From Batillaria attramentaria (taxonomy: Eukaryota; Mollusca; Gastropoda; Batillariidae): a DNA stretch of 64,000 nucleotides. Positions 1 through 11,955 of the stretch are shown one piece after another; the first letter of the stretch is position 1; every line of letters starts with the position of its first letter. Made by a program: the position numbers and the translations under genes. Location of the stretch: assembly GCA_018292915.2 (NCBI GenBank), contig JACVVK020000499.1, positions 62,001 to 126,000 of the forward strand. The letters run 5' to 3'. The notes under the pieces were generated by a model, which searched no databases, was not told the DNA's origin, and saw only the letters and a list, made by a program, of their open reading frames with translations.

Positions 1-56
1 ACAGCTACCACCTCAAGACACTACTACTGTACGAGTGCGAGAAACACCCAAGAGAG
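1..56 (+). CDS. mab-21: mab-21 (MAB21L1/2-like), penultimate coding exon, partial
   Basis: From base 3 this reads as 18 codons, SYHLKTLLLYECEKHPRE, ending exactly at a GTAAGC donor (57-62) in phase 0. The YHxKTLLLYECEKHPRE block is the segment just before the final ~70 residues of MAB21L1/MAB21L2 (family similarity from memory). The 5' part of the gene lies left of the window. Mab-21 proteins have a nucleotidyltransferase (cGAS-like) fold and act in eye, neural and body patterning; the residues here belong to the C-terminal lobe, not the active-site lobe. The exon is on the strand opposite to the neurobeachin gene further right. Confidence 0.93.
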
Positions 57-416
57 GTAAGCCTTTTTAAAAATTATTATTTCTTTTCTTTTTGATATCA
101 TAACTCTTCTTTTGTTTACTATGTGCAGCAACTGTGATCATACTTGCACAAACTGCCAAGTTGCGACCAGTCGAAGTTTTCATTACTTCAGGTTTGTTTC
201 GATGGCAACAGGTGTTGATATTTTCCATCTCTACATCTGGTAATTTTGTTTTCTACGAGTTTCCACACAAGCTTTTTTTATTTGCGGAAGTTACATGTAA
301 TAAATGCGGCCGCTTTACGGGAGTGTACTCGAGTGCTGCTCTCTGAATGTGCGTACAGTAGTAAGAGAAAGGTTTTACAGTGTTCAAAACTGACTACACA
401 CATCTCTCCTTTGCAG

Positions 417-632
417 ATGGAATGGGACGACACTTGCATTGGTGACCGCATCAATGGCATCCTGCTGCAGCTGATCTCCTGTCTGCAGAACCGACGCTGC
501 CCCCAGTACTTCCTGCCCTCTGTGGACCTCTTCAAGGGCAAGTCCACCGCCGCCATGGACTCCGTGGCCAAGCAAGTGTGGAGGATCGTCCGGGAGTTGC
601 TCACCAACCCGCGCAGCCTGGAGGCTCTCTGA
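417..632 (+). CDS. mab-21: mab-21 (MAB21L1/2-like), last coding exon with stop
   Basis: This exon follows a CTCCTTTGCAG acceptor (ending 416) and codes 71 residues, from MEWDDTCIGDRINGILLQL to LLTNPRSLEAL, then TGA at 630-632. It joins the previous exon in phase 0 across a 360-bp intron. From memory, it aligns without gaps over its last 69 residues to the end of vertebrate MAB21L1/2 (WDxxCxGDRxNGILLQLISC, RRCPxYFLP, DLFxGK, LTNPxSL). The ATG at the exon start is internal, not a start codon. With the previous exon, 89 residues of a protein usually about 360 long are visible. Coding bases are GC-rich compared with the flanking intron. Confidence 0.97.
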   Translation: MEWDDTCIGDRINGILLQLISCLQNRRCPQYFLPSVDLFKGKSTAAMDSVAKQVWRIVRELLTNPRSLEAL

Positions 633-1160
633 TGAACTCGTCACCTCTGCCTGCCGACCTTGACCTTTTGTTTGAGTGACCTCGCAAGACACGAGGAGTG
701 GTGACCTTGGGTTCAGCGTGATTTCTGTGTTGTGAGTGACTGTGCACGAGGGGATGGAATGTGTCAAAGGTCTGTGGACAACGTCACTGGACTGGTTTGC
801 TGAGGAGGAATGTCTAAAGCCTTGGAACTGTGGTGTAGCTAGACCATCGTCTCTGAACGGTTGGGGTGGCTGGCAAAAGGCTGCAGATTTTCTGTGAACT
901 GATTCAGCAAAGTCCTGGGACTAGGACTTCGACTGGGATGAGATTTTGTTCTGGATTTCGACATCTGATGATTTTAAAAAAGAGCATACAAATGTTTCTG
1001 TTTATTCGCACTAATATTTTGAAAAGTATGATCAGCGATGAGTGGATACTTTTTAGTCACAGCGTCTAGAGTGGATTCCTGTCCACATTTCATGTAAGTT
1101 ATACTTTCTGAGTCTTCTCCAAGAAGCTTGTCTGGAATAAACCAGAGCTCATAAAAAAGA
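633..1160 (+). other. mab-21: mab-21 3' UTR (inferred)
   Basis: About 500 bp between the mab-21 stop codon and the first good polyadenylation signal. It has no coding similarity and no microsatellite. The 3' end is inferred from the AATAAA at 1136-1141; transcript data would be needed to fix it. Confidence 0.55.
1136..1141 (+). promoter_or_regulatory. Polyadenylation signal AATAAA
   Basis: Canonical AATAAA 504 bp after the mab-21 stop codon, the first good one downstream of the gene. Cleavage would be expected roughly 10-30 bp later. Confidence 0.55.
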
Positions 1161-1628
1161 TAAACGATAATTATACAGCGTGTTTTGATAAATTCTGAAT
1201 ATACACCAAAGACTCCACTGTGTGGAAGACTATCCCGCCTCCTCCAAGGCAAAAAAAAAGTGACAGAAAGTCCTGCCAAGACGGGGCGGTTGCTGGTAGA
1301 GTAAGCACACTGAATCGTCTAAGCTGATGAGTGCTATCAGTACAGTATGATGGTAAACCAGAACCTGTACAACCGGTATAGTACATGTAGGACATCAGGG
1401 GTCGGACCGAGGGATGTGAGCACTGGTTGTGACCCCCCAACCTGTCATACGGAGCGTCGCTGCCAGTGTCATCCCAGTACAGTCACAAAACTTTTTCCCC
1501 CCAAGGGCCTGACCTGCACGATCAGGTACTTCCACGGCGATGGGGCTTGGGGATACATGACCCGGTAGATTGTTTCCTGTCCCAAACTGGTTGATCGGAT
1601 CCCGCTGGCGACTGATCGGCCCATGGCT

Positions 1629-1677
<49 letters not shown>

Positions 1678-3516
1678 AGAGTTACTGCCATATATTCAAA
1701 CATTCGTTTTGTTTTATCTATGTAACGTTTAATTCTTCGCCATTTCCAAAGCCATGGAAACGCAAAAGTTTGAAGCACGAATGTAAGCCGGGCCATTTCA
1801 GTTGTGAAACGAAGTACACATAAAGGCATCATCAAGAGCACGTGTTGTGTTTCAACTACTCGACTGAGTTGTTTGAGTTCGTCTTCGACTTCATCCCTAA
1901 GCTTGACCAAAGACTTCCCATTTTACTACGGACACTGTGTGCGAAATAACACACACGTGTTTTCTTCTTTACATTTCTTCTCTTGTGAACTAGCTGAGTT
2001 AAAGACTTCACCGATGTTGAAAGTGAATGAAATGATACTCTACCGCGAAGTGGTGTTGGTGAAAGGAAATTTCACAGTTACAGGACTCCTGGTAAGTGAC
2101 CGTTTGAATTCAATGCTTAACATGCACGCTGTGTTGAAGTTCATTGCCATTCCCATCACTACTTGTACTTCATTCATTTTGAACATCAAGGCATTTGCTT
2201 GCTAACCTTCTGATGGATACTTTATTGTGAAAATAGTCGCGTTTTCAACACCACTGATAATGACACACACAATCACCATTACAATGCTGCGTTTCTCAGA
2301 CTGGCAACTTAAAAGATCATTAATTTACGAATCTTTTTACTTTCCTTGCTTTGGGGTCGGAAAGAACATAACATTCAGTTAAATTACCGTGCGACTCTGT
2401 CATTTTTATCCAAGCGATTAACTTTCTATTACTGCTCATGATTCGTGAATCACAAAAAAACCCCGCGTAGTTTCATTTTTACTGTGAATTTTCTTGATGT
2501 TCATTCGATCAAATTGGTTGTAGACATTGTCAGTGATTTCATTTGCTGCATAATGAAAATTCACGTTTCCAAAGAAATTATTTATTACTATGACCGAAGC
2601 GCCAATCATTTCCATTCGCTTATAAGACTGATGAAGCTTCACAAACTTTTTTTTCTCTCTCTTCTCCCTTTTTGATTTCAACGTTGTTATCATCGCAAGT
2701 AGACAGTGAAGTGCAATGATACATCTGCTACAGTGTTGTAGTGCTGACCTATTGCTCAACAAATCTATGTCTATCACTGAAACCTTATATTCATTGTGCA
2801 GCAAACAATACCAGCGTTTCCGCCATTTTTTTTTAATGTTTAGAATACCCCTCCTCCCCCCTCCCCCACACCCCAACATAAGAGACCATCAAATTTAAAC
2901 TGCCTCATAGAAACAGAAAGGTATTAAACCAGAATTCCTCTAGTTCAGAAATACTCTATGGAGAATATTTTGCAATTTTCTTTGAGAAGAAAACCCTATA
3001 TTCTACGAAGAGCAGTTTGTAATTTTCTTCGAGACAAAACCCCTACCCTAAGCCCTTTTACTTATTTGTCTAAATATGCCCCCATCTGTAAAGAATTTCG
3101 AAGCGTCTCACCGGCTCCAACTCTGAAATACCGGCATACATACCGATTGAAAAACCCAAAACATATCGAGTGAATGTCAGTTTCCGAGTATTACGTGAAA
3201 TGTACAGACGGAAACTGCAGCTATGCCTACCGCACTATCTTTCTTGCCATAACTATTTAAGTTTCGTCAACGTATTGGTGTCATTGCTGTAGGTTATCGG
3301 TAGTTATTATTCGCGTATACGTGTATTAAAATGGTGGTAAATTATGTTCAAGCCGTATTATTATGAGCTGCTGTAATTAATGGTTGCATTAAAAACCGCT
3401 TGTTTCAGTTTACATCAGATAGTTTTGTTTCTTATGTTTTAGCAGTACGCATGGCGTGGCACTAATGCTGAAATTGTCTGTCCTATGCATAGTGTGTTCT
3501 GTCCGTCTGTCTCCTT

Positions 3517-3590
<74 letters not shown>

Positions 3591-4250
3591 CACGTGCAGA
3601 ACAGAAAATCCAAAAACATACGCTGTTACTGAAAAAGCAAGAAAATTCATACAGCATGCACACATCCAAACGCAGAATTACAAGATAAGTGATGTCGGTA
3701 AACAAACCCCACATCTTACGCGTGCACGCAAGAAAATAAAAAAAACAAAATCCCTCCTCCTCTTCCCTCCCTCTCAAGTTTAGAGAATTCCGTATTATTA
3801 CATGCATGAGTTTCGAGCGATGATAAACATGATGAAATTGCTAAGGAACATTACACAAGCAGCGGTAATGTAAATAATCACATGGGAGGGCTGTGAGTAG
3901 CTACCCTAGCGATCGCCTGTAATGTTTACGACCTGTCAGATGAAGGAGGCAGAAATCAGAGCCGAGTACTCGCGGATTCACGGAGAGAAGGGAGGTTTCT
4001 GAGTAAGTTGTAGTGCATTTATTCAGTGTCCCCACCACCCACAACTGAACGGTAAAGTCTCTCGTACAAAAAGTGTCGTTTCGGCGGAAGAAAACTTGGA
4101 TATCCGTCCGAACCGTCATGTTGCTCACAAGAAGAACACCACAATGTTCTTTGGCATTCACTTTTTAGTGCGCTATCACTTCACTTAAAAACTTTTTTTT
4201 AAAAACCCAACTTAATTAAACTACTAACAAACCCTTCTCTAAAAGCACGC
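1161..4250. other. Giant intron, no gene seen
   Basis: Downstream of mab-21 I see no exon with recognisable protein similarity. The stretch holds a (GA)n array near 1634-1672 and a 34-unit (GT)n array at 3521-3588. The region 1,800-3,400 is AT-rich and free of obvious repeats. Open frames here are short and look random. Confidence 0.5.
3521..3588. repeat. (GT)n microsatellite
   Basis: 34 uninterrupted GT units. It opens long Cys-Val / Thr-His frames on both strands that are not genes. Confidence 0.98.
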
Positions 4251-4252
4251 GC

Positions 4253-4301
4253 ACAGAGAGAGAGAGAGAGGGGGGGGGGGCGAGAGAGAGAGAGAGAGAG
4301 A
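4253..4301. repeat. (GA)n array with G10 interruption
   Basis: GA repeat interrupted by a run of ten G. It is followed directly by an ATATGATGATGAAACTTTATTTATC segment; read on the minus strand, that is an AATAAAGTTTCATCAT retroelement-like 3' end running into (TC)n. Confidence 0.9.
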
Positions 4302-5088
4302 TATGATGATGAAACTTTATTTATCAACGGTAAAAGTTTTGACAGAAATTCGCCAGTTTGCAAACTTGCCGTTGCTAATACTACAGAGACTATCTACTAA
4401 GGAAAAAAAGGAGCAAGATATAAAAGGTATTATGCACTAAACTACAAGAAACAAAAACCATCGAGAAAAACGTCCATCAGGTCAAAACGCATTCACACAC
4501 ACGTGCGACCTTCGTAAACACAGATCACTGATACAATACTGAAGTGATGCAAAATAGAAAATCAAAATAACAGGTTGCCGGAGAGAGAGAGAGAGAGAAC
4601 ACAACACGACACGATTCTAATCAGTCTACACGAAAGCGCGTCCACCTCAACCTCAACTGTGAGACGGTCCTGGCAACAGCAATATATAAAACATATAATA
4701 CTATCATCAATAGAAACAGACCCAAACACTAGACTGAGTAAGAACACATTCTTCTCACTTAAAACTCACCAACAATGCAGTCACCCACTAAGCTCTGTTT
4801 CGCCTCTTTTCAAGAGTAACTGAAAGTTTCGCATCCGCCTGTGCTAAAAACAATCTGTGCTCACTCTCAAGGGAGAGAAATTCAAGAGTGTTTGGGTTTT
4901 GCCGCATCCCTACAACTCGAAACCGTCTTACCCTTGTATTGCCAGCTACAGTTCTGACAAACTACGGTAAAACCTCCAATTTCATTTTGTTTTTAGCGCA
5001 TGGTAGTTTGTGTCTGAGACGTTACTTGTTATTTGTTCGTTTGTCCAAAAGTGGCGAACACTTTGCTCATACTGCAAACCTCCAACTC

Positions 5089-5119
<31 letters not shown>

Positions 5120-5796
5120 CACTTTCAACTGGAACAAGAAAAGGAGGATGAGAATATGATTTGTACAAATGTGGGCCTACTTCAAGACGTGCTGAGAGTA
5201 CAAATGTTTTTTTTAAAAAAAAGTCATCAAAGAAAGATGCTGAAATCACCTACAATATGACCAGGAAACCACTCAACATGTCATTGAACCTCTTTCTAGC
5301 ATTGCTGAAAGATACCAATTAGCACTTTAACCCCCCCCCCCCTCCCTGCACCCCAGCGCCAGACAGTTTATTCCTACCCCGAGTACTCAGGGCGCCAGGG
5401 CGAAATCCCCCCACGCCTGCATGTTTTGCAACAAGCCGCCCCGTGTTTACCGTTTAGAATGACCAGATGGTGAAATTGGCATTCCGCGAGTGTCGATTTC
5501 ATGCACGTGCATTGCCTCACGCCCGGCGCGTGCAGGGAAGAAACTACACAGGTACTTGTACTCAGAAAGGCACGAGCGCGCGTGAGCAATGAAAGTTCGT
5601 CAAAACAAGGGAAAGGAGGTGAGTTGGTGAGGATGAGCGAACGGAAGATAACGCATGCAACGAACGACTACCGCTGATGACACTGCAGAGCAATAAGTGT
5701 CGATGGCCGGGCCGGCGCGGCTGGAGAGGCGTGCATGCAATTTAAAAACAACAACAACAAAACTCACTGATTAAAAAGACTGAAAGATACTACGGT

Positions 5797-5975
5797 AAAC
5801 TACATACACTGCTGTAAAATACTTCAAATTATTTTTTTTTAAAGTCACACACATGACAAAATTAGTGCAAACGAAAGATCAGTACCACGAACAAATACAT
5901 ATACTGCTGTAAAATACTTTAAATGAAACAAAAACTCACACACATGACAAAATTAGCACGACCGAATTTTGCAAT
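5797..5975. repeat. Two-copy tandem repeat, period about 91-95 bp
   Basis: The words CTGCTGTAAAATACTT (5810 and 5905) and TCACACACATGACAAAATTAG (5845 and 5936) recur in the same order. This marks a diverged tandem duplication with small indels. No coding content seen. Confidence 0.8.
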
Positions 5976-6438
5976 ACTGAGAACAAAAAGTGGCACCATG
6001 TGTTAGACTGAAACAGACCCGGCTCGGCTCAACAAACACACAGCAGCTGAAGAGCATTATTTTTCTTTCGTCTAACCCCAAAACGGAATGCACTAATTTA
6101 CATGTATACACATACATAGTTTTTATTTATTCAAAAACCACCAAAATCGAAATTCTCATATTACATGTACTATTTGTGTCAAACATAACCTGTAATCTTT
6201 GGAACACTTTACCCATACCATCCCCCGAAATAGACAAGAGTAATGCTCAATTCTGCGGGCTGACTGAGAATCAATGACCCAAAGTGAAGCCTTGGAAACA
6301 ACCCAATTCTTACTATCTTAGTGCCGAAAAATACAGCTGCTATCGATTCTTTAAAACCTCAAAATATGCGTTACTAGCACTGACGCCAAAAATTGTCTGT
6401 GGTCAGGTTGTGCTTCTTTTCTCTCTGTACTGTAAAGT

Positions 6439-6796
6439 GGGGTGAGCGGTGGTCTAATAGGTAACCCGTCGGACTTACAAGGTGCGCTACTGCTGGAAGT
6501 GCAACGGCAGACACTGCTGTCACGGCGATGAAGCGTGGGTTCGATCGCAGGTCGAGCTTGTGATACTAGTATGTGATACCGGTTTTTTCCCGGCTGCTCA
6601 TCAGGAGTTTCTCTCCGAGTTACTAAGTCCAGCTCTCCTTCCCCAGGAAAAAACAAACAAACAGAGGATTGGTAGGTTGGGTGGCGCTGCACCGCGGCGA
6701 CGCGTTTCCCCCGGGGGGAAGCAGTCCGAATTTCCCGATAGGGACAATAAAATAGTAAAATGAATAAAATAAACAAATCAAATAAAATGAAGTAAA
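6439..6796 (+). mobile_element. tRNA-derived SINE, family C, ending in AATAAA-rich tail
   Basis: A tRNA-like head carries an A-box-like TGGTCTAATAGG (near 6450) and a B-box-like GTGGGTTCGATCGC (near 6537). The body has TTTTTCCCGGCTGCTCATCAG, TTTCTCTCCGAGTTACTAAG and CCCCCGGGGGGAAGCAGTCC, then GGGACAATAAAATAG and an A/T-rich tail. A second copy lies at 51,591-51,850 and shares the same blocks in the same order, which defines the family. The two pol III boxes are farther apart than in a tRNA, so this is not a tRNA gene. Confidence 0.8.
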
Positions 6797-7224
6797 ATTC
6801 CCCTAAAAACGATGGAACTCCCAGCACGACATTTTTGTGCAGGTCACACACCGGACGTCCCGTGATCTGGGCAATAAACAGACACGGTACGCCTCCAGCA
6901 AGCTAACGAAGCCGCAGTATAGAGGTCAAAAACAGAAGGACTGTAATTAATGTCGTGTTGGTGACACGGCGTGTTGCTGCCCCTAGGGGCCTTGATCTGT
7001 CGACCTCACAGACGACCAGACGCACCACCTCCAGGGCTCGTGCCATCAGCTACTACAGTACATGATCAGACCCGGGGTCACCTCAGGTTGAGACTTCTCT
7101 AATGACACGAGCTACATTTGAAATTCTGATCAGTGTAGGTAAGTTGAAGTGGCAAACTCAAGTTCAAGAAGGAATGGAATACTTTTGAATACTGCTTCTT
7201 TATAACACATGAAGATGTGTGAAC

Positions 7225-7384
7225 GGGCTTAGCGTCTTTTTTCGCACCACATGTAGGTGATATCAAGGACGGGGAAACGAGAAAAAAGGCCAGCATAAAT
7301 ATTTGGCCGCCACAGCCGGGAATCGAACCCACGACCCGAGCAATGGAAGGTCAATGCTCTACCGCTCGACTGCCCCGACTCCCC
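7225..7384 (-). mobile_element. tRNA-derived SINE, family A
   Basis: On the minus strand the head reads GGGGAGTCGGGGCAGTCGAG, then a B box (GGGTTCGATTCCC), then the family body with CCAAATATTTATGCTGGCC, CCCCGTCCTTGATATCACC and a degenerate GACGCTAAGCCC end. The same order occurs at 15,078-15,251, 26,400-26,593 and 53,590-53,763. It is a truncated or diverged copy in the giant intron. Confidence 0.87.
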
Positions 7385-7454
7385 TATAAAAGTAGAATAA
7401 ATCAGAAAGAAAACAATATCACAATAATAATAATAATAATGACAATAATAATAT

Positions 7455-7488
7455 CCCCCCCCCCCCAAAAAAAAAAACAAAAAAAACA
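7455..7488 (+). repeat. C12 run followed by A-rich run
   Basis: Poly-C passes directly into poly-A. It is one of six CnAn compound tracts in the window, all with this polarity on the plus strand. Confidence 0.9.
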
Positions 7489-8340
7489 CCCTACATTTAC
7501 GGTGAAATTGTTTGACCATCAATCACTTCGACTAGTCAAACTGCCAACTGAAACCTTTTTTTTTTTTTTTTTTCATCAAACCACACATTTTACTCCGATC
7601 TTTAGGGGAGGGGGGGAGGGGGAAAAAGAACGCCGAGAGACGATAAATCCTTTAACGTGTAGCGTCTGCTTCGGGGTGGCCAAAACAGACAGACACACGG
7701 GCAGACAATAGACAAATCTGCCCCCTCCCCTACCCCATCCCTCCCACCCCCCAAACCTCCGAAAAAAACAACAACAACAAAATGTCTTTTTGGGTAGCCA
7801 ACACAAATGTTACGCATCATGAAGAGAGAAGAGAAAGGGTCCAGAGGGCAGAGCTACGCTCTGACGTCACGCGGCCTTCGATTTTTCCGTGTCTGGCACC
7901 GCCAGTATATAATAATTATGTAAATAAGGCTGGCTTCCCTTGCCCCCAGTAGGCGGCGCTACGAAAAATCGATTTTTTGGTCTCAAACGCTGGCTGTGTG
8001 GCCAGACAAGTGAAACTTTCTGAACGGTAGCCAGTGTCAACAGTAATGGAAAGAAAATAGTAATTTTCCAGACTCAGTGGTTCTTTGTATTACTATGCTT
8101 GAGAAGGGGATGACTGACCAGGGCTAGTCGCTGAACTACCAAGCAATTGAATTCCATTTTTATTGAATAAATTTGTGGTATCCTCAAAAGAGGCACTTCG
8201 GTTGCGGAATAATAACAAAACAACAACAACAAAAAACAAACAACAAAAAATAACACATACACAAACAACATTAAGATATTAACATGTCCAACATGTATAA
8301 ATGTGTGAAATAAAAATACCATAATATAAATATCAGTATA

Positions 8341-8341
<1 letters not shown>

Positions 8342-8405
<64 letters not shown>
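8342..8405. repeat. (CA)n microsatellite
   Basis: About 31 uninterrupted CA units in AT-rich non-coding DNA. Confidence 0.98.
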
Positions 8406-8411
<6 letters not shown>

Positions 8412-8878
8412 AAAGAAACAAACCCCAGCATGCTATTCAGAAATGCACGCATAGTTTACGGCTTAAGAACTGTCCCGTGTCATAAGCAGACAAATGTCAC
8501 AACGGCACGACCCGGTCACCTTTAAAATACAGCGCGGTCATCACTGCTTGATACATCTCACCTACACTGGACACTGAGTGACCAGCGTTGCCCCAGCACT
8601 TCCCCCCCCCCCTCCCCTCCACAATCCCTGGACAAAGAGGTGCCAGTATATTAAGAGCCAAAAGGCGTGGCAGCCATAGGCCGGCTATAAAACAATACAG
8701 CGGTTTTCGCGTGTAGCTATCTGTCAAGACGTGACCAGTGACTAATTATATGAAAACAATAGTCCCTCTCATGATGGAATGGCCGGAGTGGACAAGGGTC
8801 AGTCGCCGCGGACACTGTCCAGTATGCTGGCTCACCAAGTGCTGCATTTTGCGTTGGGGGTTTTGACATGTAGGGAAT

Positions 8879-8880
<2 letters not shown>

Positions 8881-8970
<90 letters not shown>

Positions 8971-8973
8971 CGC
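8881..8973. repeat. (TG)n passing into (CG)n
   Basis: About 41 TG units end in a CGCGCGCGCGCG block. The whole alternates purine and pyrimidine and is a good Z-DNA candidate. Confidence 0.97.
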
Positions 8974-9044
8974 CACAATTGCTGTGGCTTTTATTGTTCT
9001 CTCTGGCGTTATTTTCATGCCATTTTATTTTATCTCATTTTTCT

Positions 9045-9118
9045 TAACACTGTAGGCGCTTAGAGCTCACTGAGTATAAGCGCTATATAGATATCCTCCA
9101 TTATTATTATTATTATTA
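9045..9118 (+). mobile_element. Retroelement 3' end (AAGCGCTATATA ... (ATT)n)
   Basis: GGCGCTTAGAGCTCACTGAG then TATAAGCGCTATATAGATAT runs into (ATT)n. The same type of ending, AAGCACTCTATAAGTATTATT, follows the LINE tail near 30,165, so this looks like a strongly 5'-truncated retroelement copy. Confidence 0.6.
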
Positions 9119-9469
9119 ATGAAGAACAAACTGAATACGAGGAAACTTTCTCTCAGACTCTCAATTACAGTCGAAGAAGGAAGGGGGGGGGGATACCCCA
9201 AGACTCTTTTTAAAAAAATCTTTAGTTGACCGTTCATCAAGACTTATCTTTTAGTTTTACGAAGGGTCAGAATATCGGATACTACTTGTATCGCCGACAT
9301 TATGCCCGAGGAAACAGCTAACTCCACCCAGCCCCTCCATCACGACATTTCGTCACCCTGCTTCTAATTCTATGCTTTTATTGGGGTAGAATCGAAATGT
9401 TTCATTTTTACTTTGTTTTAGCTGTGACTGACTCCAAAGACGATTTTCTATTGTATACCAGTTATATAG

Positions 9470-9495
9470 TGGACAATAAAGTGTTGTTGTTGTTT
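9470..9495 (+). mobile_element. Possible retroelement 3' end (GGACAATAAAG + (TTG)n)
   Basis: GTGGACAATAAAGTG is followed by (TTG)n. Similar GGACAATAAA-type ends recur at 6,740 (plus) and near 46,330 (minus). The body is not recognised. Confidence 0.4.
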
Positions 9496-9499
9496 TAAA

Positions 9500-10970
9500 T
9501 TTTTAACTTGTTCTTATGAAACGTCATTGTCACTTGACAACAGTTCTTATAACCTCACTAAAATTATCGTATTTCTGCCCTTATCCTTTTGTCTTGTTAG
9601 CTTTCTATTTATCTATCAATATATCAATAATGATGTATTTGTACAGGCATATTTAGGTCGCTCGCCAGTAAAAAGAGCCAGTACTCGTAAAAAGAAATCG
9701 CGATTTTAATTTCCATCCATCCAACAAGCACGCAGTTTTTGAAACTACGTCTCCATTTGAAGGTATCATTCATATACGATAATACGGAGAGCTACCGGTC
9801 ATACATACACTGCTCAGACACAATTGAAATGATTCATTTACTGATTGTCCTCATCAATTCACCGCATGACACGACACGTGTTGGTCAGATGTCACCATCA
9901 ATAATGTCATCAACGCGTCACCGTTAACAACGTCGTAGATGTGTCGTCATATAAATGATGTCGTAAGCATTATAGCCAATGACCGACAACCTTTGCAAGG
10001 AAATACGGGGTGGGGAAAATGCACTAAGCGTCAGAAGGTGGCATGCGACATGAAGAACCAATGTCTTTCCGTTTCTACGAACCCAATATTGTGCCAATGT
10101 CTTTCCGTATCTTCTGATTTCACCTACGATTGCTCACTGTAAAATCAGAGTACAACAGATGAACCCTGTCGTTTAATTATTATTATCAATATTATCATTA
10201 TTTCGGGCGCCCCCCCCCCCCCACACAATTTTTTGTAGTGAATTACCAAGGTGTGTAGTGCTGCTGCAGAGCACTCATTCAGTCATAACCCTCCTTCACA
10301 ATGACAATAACACGAACTTTATTTAATCATTCACCTGTTTACTTTTTAAACATTTATTTCCTCATTTACTTATTTATTTGGGGAACGCTTCTGATCATGA
10401 TTATCACGTCCCGGTTGATGAATCAGCTATTGTTGCTGGTCCGCTTGCCGGGAGATTCTTTGCCATAATGCGGCCGGCCGAAACAAAACCTTTATTTAAC
10501 GAACAAACAAACTCTTGATTAGCGCAACAGTAGAAAACAGTTGCCCTGCACTCGGCCACAAGCCTCGATCCGTTTTGCAGCATCCAGGGTCCCGTGCCAA
10601 AGCCTCATTAATCATCCGATGTTTTAATCTGCGCCACCCTCCTACCTGTCCAGGTAAGCGCTGACACTCTACTAACGGGCGTGGGGCCGCAAAGTGACGT
10701 CACCATACATCACGTGGTGCGCTCTGTCGCTGTGTAGCAGGGCAGCATGACGGCGATGCAGTATCTCACGAGGGCAGTGCTACAGTTGTTGGATTCGCGG
10801 ACTGAAGTAGGTGCACGTAATTACAGAGGATCTGTAGTACCCTCGCAGAAAATGAAATCGGCAATAAACACGTTATTACTAGGGCAGTTCTAACAACATG
10901 AACTACGACGGGAGTAATAAAACAATTTTATCATGTTGCTGTTTTATTTGTTGCTTTTTGTTGCTGCTTT
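9500..10970. other. Giant intron, no gene seen
   Basis: Mostly AT-rich unique sequence with a C-run near 10,209. No recognisable exon. A CATTAATCATCC word near 10,606 is homeodomain-like, but single short words mean little on their own. Confidence 0.4.
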
Positions 10971-10972
10971 TG

Positions 10973-10975
<3 letters not shown>

Positions 10976-11023
<48 letters not shown>

Positions 11024-11239
11024 GGAGAGGAGGGAGGGGGAGAGAGGAGGGAGAGTAGAGAGAGGAGTGGGGGAGAGAGAGAGAGTGAGGAGGAGGGAGA
11101 GGAGTAGGGAGGGAGAGAGAGAGAGGGGGGAGGAGGGAGAGAGAGAGGGAGGGGAGAGAGAAGAGGGAGGGAGAGAGAGAGAGGGGGGAGAGAGAGGAGG
11201 GAGGAGAGAGATAGTAGGAGAAGGGGGAAGAAAGAGACG
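10976..11239. repeat. 264-bp nearly pure purine (GA/GGGA) tract
   Basis: The plus strand is almost only G and A, built from GAGAGAGA, GGGAGG and GAGGAGGGAG units with rare T. Homopurine mirror-like tracts of this length can form triplex (H-DNA). Overlapping Arg-Glu and Ser-Leu-Pro frames are artefacts. It abuts a minus-strand AATAAAGTTAGTTCGTC sequence at 11,237-11,255. Confidence 0.95.
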
Positions 11240-11910
11240 AACTAACTTTATTATGCAAGGGAATGAGTGAGTGAGTTTTCAGGACTTAAAGCCGCGAAAG
11301 CCACAAAGACTAATTCGCGGCTGTATTATACAAGGGAAGTGATATGTTTACACGGATTTCATTTCCAAGGATTCAGTCTGAAAATTTACACCAATGACAG
11401 AATTCAGGGGTAGACTTGAGGCAAGAAAACTATTCTCCGCGTTCAGATGGAAGCGACACCGCTGGTGAAGAAGGCACAAACACCATGCAAGCGTATCCAA
11501 GGCAGGTAACATCCATGCGAACGTGAACCGAATGGATTATCTGCCCGCCAGGACAACATGTCTACTACATCTCCAGGCACCCGACTGTCACTCGCGAGGT
11601 TGTACGGTCAAACCTTGACGCAGGAGACTTCTCTGTCGCATACGAGCACGTCCCGTGTTACTTGTCATGCGCGACGGATTCAAGGCCGAGCGAGGTGTGT
11701 AATATTACGCCATAACAAACCTCACATCCACGTCTACAGGTAAGCCGGTGACAGGAAGCTGATGTTAGCATGCTGGTGTGTTTCGGTTTTAGGAACAAAC
11801 TTAATCTGCATGGCGCCAGACGTATTTGTCGTATTTGCATTTCGACTTGTTTCTGTTGTTTTGCCATGCTATTTTTTGTCAAGTTGTTCGTTTTTTTTCC
11901 CCCATCACGT

Positions 11911-11912
<2 letters not shown>
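11240..11912. other. Giant intron, no gene seen
   Basis: Possible minus-strand retroelement remnant at the left (TTTATTATGC, AATAAA on the minus strand). Otherwise no recognisable feature. Confidence 0.35.

Positions 11913-11955
<43 letters not shown>

Noticed and set aside
3485..3783. Cys-Val and Thr-His repeat proteins (here and at every (GT)n array)
   Set aside because: Translation of dinucleotide repeats; open in all frames without coding signal.
10974..11270. Arg-Glu-rich and Ser-Leu-Pro-rich proteins
   Set aside because: Translation of the purine tract.
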